A stretch of 64,000 nucleotides of DNA, taken from NCBI RefSeq assembly GCF_038002225.1, contig NZ_JBBOCA010000001.1:5146001-5210000 (forward strand). The letters are read 5' to 3'. Shown here in pieces: positions 1 to 8,107 of the stretch; positions within the stretch are counted from its first letter, which is position 1, and every line of letters begins with the position of its first letter. The notes under the pieces are model-generated. The model was not told the DNA's origin. It did no database searches and worked only from the letters and a program-made list of their open reading frames with translations. This DNA is from Paenibacillus sp. FSL R7-0204 (GTDB lineage: Bacteria > Bacillota > Bacilli > Paenibacillales > Paenibacillaceae). A program made the translations under genes and the position numbers.

Positions 1-628
1 CCTCATACAGCTCCTCGGGAATATTCGTCATCCCCGCCAGGAAAATAATCATCTGATAGCCCAGCAGCTGCCAGACATAGATAATCATAATGGCAATCAG
101 CGAGAAGCTGGTATCGACCAGCCAGCGCGGCGGTTCGGATACTCCAAGCTGCATCAGGATCTGATTGACCGGCCCCTTGGACGGATGGTAGAGCGCTTGC
201 CAGACTGCGGCGATGGCTACCGTGGAACAGATATAAGGTACAAAGAAGGCAACCTTAAAGAACGTCTTGGCGTACAGCTTCTTATGGATCAGCGCCGAGA
301 GCACCACCCCCAGCAGCATCGTGACCGGCACCGTGCCGACAGTAAACAACACATTATTCTTCAGGGCCAGCAGGAAGCGGTTGTCCCTGAACAGTTCAAT
401 AAAGTTATCTAGACCGACAAAGTTAATCGCCGACAAGCCGCCGACCAGGTTCCACTCCGTCAGGCTGAGGAACAGGCTGAACAGCAGCGGGAACACGGCG
501 ATGACGAGCATCCCGATGACCTCCGGCGCAATGAACAGCCATCCGGCTAGCTGCTCCCGTCTCTTGCGCGTCCAGTAGGTTCGCGCTGCGGGCTTAACGG
601 TCTTGCGGGTAACGGCAGATTGACTCAT
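1..628 (-). CDS. Carbohydrate ABC transporter permease, MalF/UgpA type (3' end beyond the window)
   Basis: Membrane subunit of a sugar ABC importer, cut by the left edge; about 209 codons are visible. The protein begins MSQSAVTRKTVKPAARTYW and has the family's basic N-terminus, then a first membrane segment (about residues 28-52, LFIAPEVIGMLVIAVFPLLF). The FVGLDNFIELF motif follows, then further segments at roughly 90-115, 125-145 and 180-200. The EAA loop would lie beyond the edge. ATG at 628 is preceded by GAGGGGAG at a good distance. No partner gene lies upstream, so this is probably the first membrane gene of a transporter operon running off the window. The substrate cannot be told from this fragment. 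Confidence 0.88.
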   Translation of the reverse strand, partial: MSQSAVTRKTVKPAARTYWTRKRREQLAGWLFIAPEVIGMLVIAVFPLLFSLFLSLTEWNLVGGLSAINFVGLDNFIELFRDNRFLLALKNNVLFTVGTVPVTMLLGVVLSALIHKKLYAKTFFKVAFFVPYICSTVAIAAVWQALYHPSKGPVNQILMQLGVSEPPRWLVDTSFSLIAIMIIYVWQLLGYQMIIFLAGMTNIPEELYE

Positions 629-855
629 CGCGCGCTCCCCTCAGCTGCTGCGCCGCAGGAGGCCGTCAGCGGGCTTTTACAACTAACTAATGCATATGTT
701 TCGTACTCCATCTCGCCCTCACTTTCCCGGCAGACACTTGGGCTGTCCTATAAGCCTAGGCCGCCTGCCGCTCATCTATACGCTAATTTTAGCAAGAGAC
801 CCGGAGGAGTACGGTATAGCTTTCATACGGGTTGATGTGTATTATTTTGACTCTT

Positions 856-988
856 GGGGGGATGGGGATGGCAGAGTTGGATGGATGGGAGTGGGTATGT
901 TGGGACGTGTGGGGCTGGGGAGGTGGGGAGGTGGGGGATTGACTTTGGCTGGGTGGTTGGTGATGGAATGATGGGGATTGATAATGGG
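856..988 (+). other. Strand-asymmetric G-rich tract with a G-quadruplex motif
   Basis: About 130 bp in which the plus strand is almost only G, T and A, with runs of three to five G. At 911-937 four G-runs of four or five are separated by loops of 2, 4 and 4 bases, which fits a G-quadruplex consensus. It lies in the 850-bp gene-free stretch (629-1478) upstream of the permease. Short ORFs on both strands here have no ribosome site. Confidence 0.6.
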
Positions 989-1090
989 TGCTGATGAGTG
1001 GATTACTTGCAGGTTGACAGCAGGGAGTTGGGCTAGCATTGGAGGTGTGAAAACTAACTTTGGGGTTGGGCAGCCTGATCAGCATACTCA

Positions 1091-1294
1091 GAGGGATTTA
1101 TACACTACATTTACTCACCTGGCCCACTTTTGAGGAATTCAAAGGGATTTATACACTACATTTGCTCGCCTGGCCAACTTTTGAGGAATTCAGAGGGATT
1201 TATACACTACATTTACTCACCTGGCCCACTTTTGAGGAATTCAGAGGGATTTATACACCACATTTGCTCGCCTGGCCCACTTTCAGGGAAATCT
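1091..1294. repeat. Tandem repeat, four copies of a 51-bp unit, with degenerate copies after it
   Basis: Near-identical units start at 1091, 1142, 1193 and 1244, exactly 51 bp apart. Each contains GGGATTTATACACTACATTT and ends TGAGGAATTCA. Diverged copies continue to about 1380 (AGGGCACTT at 1295, AGGGGCACTT at 1356). As 51 is a multiple of three, a repeated reading frame stays open, but there is no ribosome site, so the repeat is judged non-coding. Confidence 0.9.
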
Positions 1295-1383
1295 AGGGCA
1301 CTTTTGCTCTTCATTTCCTCATCTAGCCAAACCTAACCCACTTTTGCTGAAATTCAGGGGCACTTATGCACCTCATCCCACGC

Positions 1384-1431
1384 AAAAAAAGGATACAGCC
1401 GCAAAGCATCAATTGGTCAGGATTGCGGCCG
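1384..1431 (-). terminator. Rho-independent terminator after the LysM/M14 gene
   Basis: On the minus strand GCCGCAA pairs with TTGCGGC across a 17-nt loop. A seven-T run follows a few bases later. Confidence 0.6.
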
Positions 1432-1478
1432 TGCCCTTTGCTGTTATCTTACGCAAATTTGCAGAGATTGTTTCATTT

Positions 1479-2687
1479 TTATTTCAAATTTGACAAAATC
1501 GTACTGAGAATTAGGCCTGTGTCCAGCGCCATATCCTCAAAATCAGCCACGGGCAGCGGATTCTTGCCCACTCCCAGCTCAACGGTGAAGCCCGGCTTGC
1601 GGAAGCGCTCGATGAACCAGTCCTTGTAGCCGGCATCGCTGCCGGTCAGCTCCACCGCCCGGTAGCCGCTGGCTGCCGCCAGCCGGGCCGACCATTCTTT
1701 ACTCTCCGGCGGCTCATAGCCCCGGTAGTTCCAGTAGATCTCAGCCCCCTGGCTGTGCAGCGAGACGGCCGCATCGCCTGGAACCCGCTCGGCCAGCGCC
1801 CCCAGCGCCGCCGCCTCCGGCTCACTGAGCGGTGCCGGGCCGCTGTAATCGCGCGGAGCCGGGCCGGGCACCTGCCGCCGGTCACGTTCCTCTTCCCAGT
1901 GCGCGGGGAACTGGTCTCCCAGATCGACGCCGCGGATGTTCGCCTTCCAGTGCCTGAAGCTGCGCCTGCCGCAGTTCCACCTCATCAGCTGCGCATAATG
2001 AGGATGGTCCGGCATCGCCCCCTCCTGCACCAGCTCAACGCCGTCGGGATTCGCCATGGGCACAGCCCAGAGCGTCCAGTCCCGGTGCCAGTCCGCAGGC
2101 TGACGCCCATGCCAGTCCGCACCTGACGCATAGGCAGCGGCATATTCTTCAAGGAAGCGCATCAGACAAGGGGCCGTCAGCCACTCATTGGCATGCAGCG
2201 CAGCATTCACATGCAGGTGGCGCGGGCCGCTGCCGATCCGCAGCAGGCGAAGCGGCTTGCCGAGTACACTGTGGCCTATAACTTCGCTGCTGACACAAGA
2301 ATAGCGGGCTGCAAGTCTTGCAGCATCCGCCTCTATCTCAGCCGGTCCGTATTCCCCGCGCAGATAGACCTCTGTCCCCCTGGTGACTGCCGGAATTACC
2401 AGCACCTTACCCGGCAGGCAGATGCGTCCCGAGCTTATCCCGGGATTCAGCATCTCCAGCTCATCTACGCCCACCCCGAACAAGGACGCGATGCTCTGCG
2501 CATCGTCCCCCGCCTGCACCGCATACCGCTTGCGCGGTGCAGACGGCAGGAACAGTACCTGGCCCGGATATAAATAGGGCTGGCTTCCAGCCCATGGATT
2601 TCCTTGAATGACGTGCTCTGGTGTCAATCCGTGTCTTGCGGCGATACGGCTTACGGTATCTCCTCTGCGGGCAATGTATTGCTGCAT
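1479..2687 (-). CDS. LysM-containing M14 zinc carboxypeptidase (gamma-D-glutamyl-diaminopimelate peptidase type)
   Basis: Predicted peptidoglycan peptide hydrolase. Two LysM wall-binding domains (about residues 3-50 and 55-100) precede an M14 carboxypeptidase domain (about 110-400). Counted from the upstream ATG at 2696, the zinc ligands are H168 and E171 in HANEW and H314 in SLHSQG, and the likely catalytic glutamate is E373 in FTVELG. This architecture matches Bacillus endopeptidase I and related sporulation or wall-recycling enzymes (family knowledge). No signal peptide is visible, as in the sporulation type. I chose ATG at 2687 because GGGAGG lies nine bases before it but touches the ATG at 2696. 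Length is about 402 aa. Confidence 0.88.
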   Translation of the reverse strand: MQQYIARRGDTVSRIAARHGLTPEHVIQGNPWAGSQPYLYPGQVLFLPSAPRKRYAVQAGDDAQSIASLFGVGVDELEMLNPGISSGRICLPGKVLVIPAVTRGTEVYLRGEYGPAEIEADAARLAARYSCVSSEVIGHSVLGKPLRLLRIGSGPRHLHVNAALHANEWLTAPCLMRFLEEYAAAYASGADWHGRQPADWHRDWTLWAVPMANPDGVELVQEGAMPDHPHYAQLMRWNCGRRSFRHWKANIRGVDLGDQFPAHWEEERDRRQVPGPAPRDYSGPAPLSEPEAAALGALAERVPGDAAVSLHSQGAEIYWNYRGYEPPESKEWSARLAAASGYRAVELTGSDAGYKDWFIERFRKPGFTVELGVGKNPLPVADFEDMALDTGLILSTILSNLK

Positions 2688-2855
2688 AGGTCTCATCCTC
2701 CCGGCCCTCTTGTGCCGACGTCCCTTACATCCTGCGTGATGACATGCGGGACCCGGCCCTCATGCCTAGTATATGAGCAGCAACAGCGGGTCATGTGGAA
2801 ATGTAACAACTTGGAGGTTTGTCCCTATTCAGTTCGCCGCTGTAATGCTATCATC

Positions 2856-3668
2856 CTACAGAGTGGATACTTGCCATACAACGGGCGTCCGGCTGATCTG
2901 CTCTCCCAGCCAGTCCCGGGCGATCCGCTGGAAGATCTCCGCATCTCCGCTGCAAAAGAACTGGTGAATCGGACTCTCATCCCCGCGCGCCAGCTGGCCC
3001 TTATCGTAGAGGATGGTGCTGATCTCCCGCGCCGTCTCATCGGCCGAGCTGATCAGCTTGACGCCCGGCCCCATCACCTTGCCAATCGGCTCGACCAGGA
3101 ACGGATAATGGGTACAGCCGAGAATCAGCGTGTCAATCGGCTCGTACTTGATGCCGTTCAGTGATTCAGCCACCGCCAGATGGCTCTCCTCCGAACGGAA
3201 TAACCCCTGCTCCACGTAGGGAACAAGTGCCGGGCAAGCCTGGCTGACCACCTGAACAAAGGGAGACAGCTGCTTCAGCGCCGCCGTATAGGCACCGCTT
3301 GTAATCGTACCGATAGTCCCGATCACGCCGACCTGTCCGCTCTTGGATGCGCTGATGGCAGCGCGGGCACCGGGGTGAATGACTCCGATCACAGGAATGG
3401 CTACCTTGGCGGAGATATAATCAAGAGCTGCTGCTGTTGCTGTGTTGCAAGCAATGACGATCATTTTAGGATTAAATTGAATTAAGTAGTCCACGATTTG
3501 TTCAGTGAACAATTTCACTTCCTCAGTGGAACGGGGTCCGTACGGGGCTCTTGCCGTATCGCCGAAATAGATGATTTTCTCCCGGGGGAGCTGTCGCATC
3601 ACTTCCTTGACAACGGTCAATCCTCCTACACCTGAGTCTAATATTGCTATTGCCTGCTGCACGAACAC
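2856..3668 (-). CDS. murI: Glutamate racemase
   Basis: Converts L- to D-glutamate for peptidoglycan in the cytoplasm. The sequence begins AIAILDSGVGGLTVVKEV and carries both catalytic cysteines, C74 in VIACNTATAAAL and C185 in LILGCTHYPF. The substrate-site DSGVGG and GDTARAPYG motifs are also present. The frame is open upstream to 3758, but GTG at 3668 has AAAGGA six bases before it and gives 270 aa, the usual family length. It is monocistronic as far as seen. In Bacillus the gene is called racE or murI. Confidence 0.96.
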   Translation of the reverse strand: MFVQQAIAILDSGVGGLTVVKEVMRQLPREKIIYFGDTARAPYGPRSTEEVKLFTEQIVDYLIQFNPKMIVIACNTATAAALDYISAKVAIPVIGVIHPGARAAISASKSGQVGVIGTIGTITSGAYTAALKQLSPFVQVVSQACPALVPYVEQGLFRSEESHLAVAESLNGIKYEPIDTLILGCTHYPFLVEPIGKVMGPGVKLISSADETAREISTILYDKGQLARGDESPIHQFFCSGDAEIFQRIARDWLGEQISRTPVVWQVSTL

Positions 3669-3828
3669 ACCGCATCCTTTAACTCGTTTTGTGTAGCTTA
3701 TGTAAGGCTGGAATAATGTGTACCAGGATTTCATCCCCAATTGCAGATAATACTCCATTTACGGGTTCAGTTCAAGTAGGGAGCTAGAGGAGCCACAATA
3801 CAGACCCGCCCGAAGCATGCCGTAACAC

Positions 3829-3866
3829 ACAAAAGCCGCCTCCCGCCTGTGCAGCGGAAAACGGCT
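3829..3866 (-). terminator. Terminator downstream of the ytxH-like gene
   Basis: Minus-strand hairpin AGCCG-TTTT-CCGC / GCGG-GAGG-CGGCT with an internal loop, followed by TTTTG. Confidence 0.55.
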
Positions 3867-3886
3867 CCATTCCTTTTACATCAAGC

Positions 3887-4366
3887 TTAGGACAGCTTCC
3901 CTGCGGTCTTGCCGTCCTCGATAGCCTCAGCTACAGCTGCATCTGTGCCAGTCACAGCTTCGATCTCAGCCTCCACCACTGCCGCTTCCTCAGCAGCCTC
4001 ATATGCAGCCACCTCGTCGCGTACAGCTTCCACTGCATCGGTAACTTCCACAGCCTGCTCCGCAATGCCGCTTACGGTAGCCACATCTGCTTCTTCCACC
4101 GCATCCTTGACGGATTTGCTCCATTCCTTGACTTCGCTTACTACGGAGACTACTGCTTCTTTCGCCTTACCATAGATCTCTGTAGTTTTCTCGCTGGCCT
4201 GGCCGGCAATCACCTGAACCTTATCCACCGCATCCGTTGTGCCTTCGGCAATATCCTTGCGCAGCTCCTTACCCGGCTTAGGGGCGAACAGCAGCGCTGT
4301 CACCGATCCTACAATACTGCCGGCAAGTACGCCCCAGAGCAAGCTTTTGCTATCTTTTTTCATCAT
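3887..4366 (-). CDS. YtxH domain-containing general-stress-type protein
   Basis: A short protein (159 aa) with one N-terminal membrane segment (LLWGVLAGSIVGSVTALLFAP, written LLWGVLAGSIVG then SVTALLFAP). The hallmark FAPKPGKELRKDI of the YtxH family follows. The rest is a long Ala/Glu/Val-rich amphipathic helical region (about residues 50-155) of low complexity, likely coiled or extended. ATG at 4366 has AAAGGAG six bases upstream. Homologues in Bacillus belong to the sigma-B general stress response, but no sigma-B promoter was identified here. Molecular role is unknown. Confidence 0.85.
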   Translation of the reverse strand: MMKKDSKSLLWGVLAGSIVGSVTALLFAPKPGKELRKDIAEGTTDAVDKVQVIAGQASEKTTEIYGKAKEAVVSVVSEVKEWSKSVKDAVEEADVATVSGIAEQAVEVTDAVEAVRDEVAAYEAAEEAAVVEAEIEAVTGTDAAVAEAIEDGKTAGKLS

Positions 4367-4465
4367 CAATCTCTCCTTTGGATTCTATTGTGCCTCTGCC
4401 CGGCCACCCGGGCGATCGCCTATTTCTGCTATATCATAAGCATAGAGAGGATGTCCTGTGACTGC

Positions 4466-5131
4466 TCAGCCCTTGATTTCGGAAGTTTTCTGCCTGGGAT
4501 TCGGCGTAATTGCATAACGGCAGCATTGGCCGCCTTCCGCCATACACTCACTGCGCGTCACCTTCGCCTCCAGCAGCTCCTCGAACAAATGCTGCTCGCA
4601 CTGGCAGGCCTTGCGGTACTGGGTAGCCACCTGACGGATGGGACAATTATACTCCCGCAGTGTGTATGAGCCGTCCTCTTCCTTGCTCCACTCCGCCATA
4701 TAGCCCCCGGCATTCTGAATCGTTGACAGCTCTGCAACCCGTTCCTCCAGCTCACGGCTCTGCATCACCTTACTATAATGGGCAAGCATCCGCCGCTTGC
4801 GGCCTTCAAACAGCATATTGACCGCATCCGTCCCGCTCCCGTGGTCCAGCTCCCGCAGCAGCTCCAGTGCCAGATTGTGATAGCTTTTGGGAAAATGATC
4901 CTCCGCCTGCTCGGTAAGCGAATATACATGCATCGGACGTCCCATGGCCTGGCGCACAACCTTGGTCTTGGCAAGGGACTCCTGCTCCAGCTGAAGCACA
5001 TGGCGGCGGACACCCATCTCGGTAATTCCCAATTCCTCAGCAAGAGCGCTGATCGTCAGCGGACCTCTCATCTTCAGCAGCGTCATAATCATCCGCCGGG
5101 TTGAACCGCTCTCCTGACTCTTCTTCGCCAT
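4466..5131 (-). CDS. Winged-helix transcriptional regulator with C-terminal cysteine cluster (SufR-like, COG2345)
   Basis: DNA-binding regulator of 221 aa. An N-terminal winged helix (about residues 12-72, LTISALAEELGITEMGVRRH) is followed by a helical region and a Cys-rich C-terminus: C163, C176, C178, C196, C203 and C204. C163-x12-C176 has the first spacing of the SufR iron-sulfur motif, so an Fe-S or redox-sensing cofactor is plausible (inference). ATG at 5131 has a perfect AAAGGAGG seven bases upstream; the frame is open further up without a ribosome site. It is the last gene of a unit with the DUF86 protein 44 bp upstream and the 36-aa membrane protein. No suf or other Fe-S assembly genes are nearby. 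Confidence 0.82.
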   Translation of the reverse strand: MAKKSQESGSTRRMIMTLLKMRGPLTISALAEELGITEMGVRRHVLQLEQESLAKTKVVRQAMGRPMHVYSLTEQAEDHFPKSYHNLALELLRELDHGSGTDAVNMLFEGRKRRMLAHYSKVMQSRELEERVAELSTIQNAGGYMAEWSKEEDGSYTLREYNCPIRQVATQYRKACQCEQHLFEELLEAKVTRSECMAEGGQCCRYAITPNPRQKTSEIKG

Positions 5132-5175
5132 AAAGGACCTCCTTTCTGTCTGTATGCACACAGCCCCGGCTTCAG

Positions 5176-5616
5176 TTAGCCCGTGACCCCGCTGCCCAGC
5201 TCCTGATCCAGATACCTGCGAACCTCGCAGGCGAACTTCTCCAGAATATCCGGCAGCGTCCGGGTCATGGGGTGCAGCTTCTTGCGTTCCCACACGAAAT
5301 AATCCTGAACCAGCGGCTTACGCAAAGCGACCAGCGAAGTCAAATCCTCGTAGATCCCGCTGTCTCCCAGCACCTTTTCCTCATGAATAATAGATATAAT
5401 ATCCTCGTAGCTTCCGGCATCACGCATAATGAACCCGTCAATCAGGCAGCTGCCCACATCCGTCACGACTTCAACGGCCAGATGTAAGCACCGTTCCTGC
5501 ACCAGACCCAGTAGCGTACTGCCATCCCAGGAAGTAGCTGCATATGCTAGACCTTCGTTAAGATCAGGGATCTGTTCAAGGATAACTTCTATTTGCTTCC
5601 GGTTGACATAATACAC
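5176..5616 (-). CDS. DUF86/HepT-like HEPN-fold protein (YutE type), catalytic His replaced
   Basis: All-helical 146-aa protein of the DUF86 family. In the toxin branch (HepT) the R-x4-6-H-x-Y motif cuts RNA and the protein pairs with an MNT nucleotidyltransferase antitoxin. Here the motif reads R99-KPLV-Q104-D-Y106, so the catalytic histidine is glutamine. No MNT gene is adjacent. Active toxin function is therefore unlikely, and a structural or regulatory role is more probable (inference). GTG at 5616 has GGAGG seven bases upstream. The frame stays open further upstream but overlaps the 36-aa gene without a ribosome site. Confidence 0.8.
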   Translation of the reverse strand: MYYVNRKQIEVILEQIPDLNEGLAYAATSWDGSTLLGLVQERCLHLAVEVVTDVGSCLIDGFIMRDAGSYEDIISIIHEEKVLGDSGIYEDLTSLVALRKPLVQDYFVWERKKLHPMTRTLPDILEKFACEVRRYLDQELGSGVTG

Positions 5617-5669
5617 AGCTGACCCTCCACCCTGCGGTATATAGTGACCTTCCTTAACATGAACTGCCG

Positions 5670-5780
5670 TTATTTCCCCCGTCTGCCCCGGCGCTTCAGC
5701 CAGAACACCATCACAACACATGCCGCCATAAAAACAATCAAATACGTCAATGCTTCCATCGGATACTCAAGCTCGCGCAT
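5670..5780 (-). CDS. Small single-pass membrane protein, 36 aa
   Basis: Short ORF beginning MRELEYPMEALTYL, with one hydrophobic helix (about residues 11-27) and a strongly basic C-terminus (KRRGRRGK). This implies an N-out, C-in small membrane protein. GAGCGGA lies directly upstream of the ATG. The stop lies 53 bp before the DUF86 start, so the two genes and the Cys-rich regulator probably form one transcript. The function is not recognised. Confidence 0.6.
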   Translation of the reverse strand: MRELEYPMEALTYLIVFMAACVVMVFWLKRRGRRGK

Positions 5781-5835
5781 TCCGCTCACCGCTTTCCGTG
5801 ATTAATGGATTCCAGCCTTGTAAGTACGTGCCGTC

Positions 5836-6123
5836 TCAGATCTCGTAATCGACCGCTACCGACAGCTCCTTGACCTCATTGATATGGGCAATGACTTCCT
5901 TGTGGGCCGGATGCACCTGATACGCCTGCAGATCCTCCATCGAGGCCACAACCGTGACCAGGGCAATATCGAACGAACGCTCCGAGTGAATCAGATCGGC
6001 TCCGACTTCAATGGACAACAGCTGCGGAATTCTTCCTTCCATATTACGGAGGACTGCAACAGTCTCAGCGACCTTGTCCGGGGACCGGTCCTTTAATTTG
6101 AAGAAAACAATATGCTTGATCAT
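5836..6123 (-). CDS. Dabb-family (stress-responsive A/B barrel) protein
   Basis: 95-aa protein starting MIKHIVFFKLKD, the typical opening of the Dabb dimeric alpha-beta barrel. It keeps the family's central histidine region (AYQVHPAHKEVIAHI, residues about 68-82) and the closing DYEI strand. ATG at 6123 has GGGAG about nine bases upstream. Dabb proteins are small cytoplasmic proteins, some enzymatic and some of unknown role; nothing nearby suggests a substrate. It stands alone between the small membrane gene and a divergent HTH gene. Confidence 0.85.
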   Translation of the reverse strand: MIKHIVFFKLKDRSPDKVAETVAVLRNMEGRIPQLLSIEVGADLIHSERSFDIALVTVVASMEDLQAYQVHPAHKEVIAHINEVKELSVAVDYEI

Positions 6124-6322
6124 CTATCCCGCTCCCAGTCTGTTTAATGTGAAATGGATTACTCAAAATATATCATAAACCGCAGCATTACTGAAACAAT
6201 CTTGGTTCATGACCAAAACAGGAGCTTTGCACTCTGGACGAATGCCGTGATGAAATGGTAAAGTCATAACAGTTAAACTAGATGATCCGTCACTTCATTA
6301 AATCAGTACACCCGGAGGTATT

Positions 6323-6907
6323 ATGGCTAAAAATCAGCAAGAAACACATAAAATTCAGGCCTGGTCTCTGATCAACCGCAAATATCTTGGACAAGGCGTA
6401 CGGGTCAAAAGATTTCGCCGCCCCAAACGCAGCCAGATCCGCAACCGCGTTCTGCTGGCCATCCTGATGGCCAAGGACATGAAGCTCTCCCGGCTTGCAG
6501 AAGAGCTCTCCGTCTCCTCACGCAGCGTAAGCGCATGGGTATATGAAGGACGTATTCCCTCCAGAACCAATCTGGACAAGGTCTGCCGCCATTTAGGCTA
6601 TCCGCCCCATATCCTGTTCAATGAAGCTCTTCTGCGGCAAAGTCCGATTGTGTGCCAGCCGACCCCATCCCGTTTCATGAAAAGAACGCTCGCCCATTCA
6701 CCGCAGCACAACGCGATTCTGACCGGACTCTGCATGGTTTATGATTTCTCCGTCACCGATGTCAGCATCTGGATCGGCGTCCATCCCGGCACCTTCCGCA
6801 AGTGGCTGCACCATTGTCATCTGCCTACCCTGGCGCTTCAGGAGAAAGCCGAGAACTTCTTTCGCATTCCCCGGCATATCCTGTTCGCCGACTGCGAGCT
6901 GCATTAA
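6323..6907 (+). CDS. Double helix-turn-helix DNA-binding protein
   Basis: 194-aa cytoplasmic protein. After a basic stretch (VRVKRFRRPKRSQIRNR) it has an Xre-like HTH (about residues 48-100; MKLSRLAEELSVSSRSVSAW with GRIPSRTNLDKVCRHLGYP). A second, more diverged HTH-like block follows (about 130-190; DFSVTDVSIWIGVHPGTF, then HLPTLALQEKAENFFRIP). GGAGG sits seven bases before the ATG. It is divergent from the Dabb gene across 199 bp. No ligand domain is visible. It probably acts as a regulator of unknown targets. Confidence 0.75.
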   Translation: MAKNQQETHKIQAWSLINRKYLGQGVRVKRFRRPKRSQIRNRVLLAILMAKDMKLSRLAEELSVSSRSVSAWVYEGRIPSRTNLDKVCRHLGYPPHILFNEALLRQSPIVCQPTPSRFMKRTLAHSPQHNAILTGLCMVYDFSVTDVSIWIGVHPGTFRKWLHHCHLPTLALQEKAENFFRIPRHILFADCELH

Positions 6908-7023
6908 CTTCATTTAATAGGAAGCCGCAGGAAGAAGAGGGAACACCCACAGCATCAGGTTCACAGTAGGGTCCTTCCCGCCGCAGGGAGGGGCCATGTT
7001 GACGTTTCTTTCGCAGAAGGCAG

Positions 7024-7647
7024 TTACCGTTTGAGCGCAAGGATCGTTCTTAGTATGTATTCATGAGTCCCGCCCTGCGGACTCTGTAGCGATTCGGTAA
7101 AGGAACCTGTCTCCAGAATCTCCGTCCCGGCAAAATGCTCACGCAAATCGGCATCGCTGAAGAAGTGGGCATATTTATTCTCTTTATATTCAAAAGTGCC
7201 CGGCTCCAGCTCTCGTCCGCAGCCTTTATGGGGGTCTTCATCGGAGAAGCTGGTGAAATAGAGCAGCCCTCCGGTCCTGACCTGACTGAGACTGGCCTCA
7301 ATCAGCCTGCGGCGGTCCCCGGCGAGGAATAAATGCAGAACATCGTAGCAGTAGACGGCATCCACAGGCTGCCCCAGCTGCGGCTCCAGTGCCGAGCCTG
7401 CAATAAAGCTAGTTCCCGGGTCCCATGCTGCGCCCAGCTCCAGCGCCGGCTCACTTAATTCTATGCCGTATACTGTAAAATCAGCAGAGAACACCTTGGT
7501 ATTCCGCCCATACCCGGCACCCGGAACCAGTACAGTGGATACTCCTGCCTCCTGGAATTTCCGCTTCGCCCATTCTGCCGACGGACTTGGCTCACTGCCC
7601 CAGATCATCCCCTCCTGCGCAAATCTTTTACTCCAATACTCGGTCAT
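7024..7647 (-). CDS. Class I SAM-dependent methyltransferase
   Basis: 207-aa Rossmann-fold methyltransferase. The SAM-binding motif I is VLVPGAGYGRNTKVF (about residues 38-52), acidic motif II is in TVYGIELSEPAL, and motif IV is PVDAVYCYDVLHLFL. The opening KRFAQEGMIWGSEPS resembles TehB/Mg-protoporphyrin-type small methyltransferases. AAGGAG is well placed before the ATG. The substrate is unknown, and it has no operon partner. Confidence 0.85.
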   Translation of the reverse strand: MTEYWSKRFAQEGMIWGSEPSPSAEWAKRKFQEAGVSTVLVPGAGYGRNTKVFSADFTVYGIELSEPALELGAAWDPGTSFIAGSALEPQLGQPVDAVYCYDVLHLFLAGDRRRLIEASLSQVRTGGLLYFTSFSDEDPHKGCGRELEPGTFEYKENKYAHFFSDADLREHFAGTEILETGSFTESLQSPQGGTHEYILRTILALKR

Positions 7648-7746
7648 GCAGCTCCTTCTTTCCTGCCTTAGAATAGGTATCTATGTAGTTCCAGCTTCTC
7701 TATCATAGTCCACTCTGCCCGATCCGGCAAAGTCTTTGGACACAGC

Positions 7747-7783
7747 AAAACGGCTGTCTCCTGTAGCACAGAGAGATCAGCCG
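7747..7783 (-). terminator. Terminator of the znuCBA-rpsN operon
   Basis: Imperfect minus-strand hairpin: CGGCTG/CAGCCG with extra pairs inside, followed by TTTTG. It begins 33 bp after the rpsN stop. Confidence 0.5.
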
Positions 7784-7816
7784 CCTTGCCTTTATAGCAT
7801 CTATGAAGTCAACAGC

Positions 7817-8086
7817 CTACCAGCTGGACTTGGTAACGCCCGGAATTTGGCCCTTATGGGCCAGCTCCCGGAAGACGATCCGGGATATCTTGAATGTACT
7901 CAGATAGCCACGCGGTCTGCCGGACACGCTGCATCTGTTCTTTTGGCGGGTGGCTGAGGAATCCCGGGGCAGCTTCTGCAGTGCCATTACATCGCCTGCC
8001 GCCTTCAGCTCTCTGCGCTTGTCAGCGTACTTCGCCACCAGCTCCTGCCGCTTCTGTTCCTTCACAACCTTTGATTTCTTGGCCAC
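7817..8086 (-). CDS. rpsN: Alternative zinc-independent 30S ribosomal protein S14
   Basis: 89-aa S14 ([20 protein letters not shown] ... [20 protein letters not shown]). It is the long form lacking the two CxxC pairs of the zinc-containing paralogue and has only one cysteine. In Bacillus this form (YhzA/RpsN2) is de-repressed by Zur on zinc starvation and spares the zinc held by ribosomes (family knowledge). It is the last gene of znuC-znuB-znuA-rpsN, 21 bp after znuA, so it should share the upstream Zur-controlled promoter. GGAGCTG precedes the ATG. Confidence 0.95.
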   Translation of the reverse strand: MAKKSKVVKEQKRQELVAKYADKRRELKAAGDVMALQKLPRDSSATRQKNRCSVSGRPRGYLSTFKISRIVFRELAHKGQIPGVTKSSW

Positions 8087-8107
8087 TATAGATCAGCTCC
8101 TTCGTTC

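Noticed and set aside
1060..1336. ORFs encoding a 17-residue repeat (GIYTLHLL.WPTFEEF) through the 51-bp array
   Set aside because: Open in two frames at once simply because the unit length is a multiple of three; no ribosome site, and degenerate copies break the frame. Treated as a DNA repeat.
1091..1380. CRISPR array
   Set aside because: Whole 51-bp units repeat without unique spacers, there is no repeat/spacer alternation and no cas gene nearby.
5176..5616. Active HepT-MNT toxin-antitoxin pair
   Set aside because: The catalytic His is Gln and there is no nucleotidyltransferase partner on either side.
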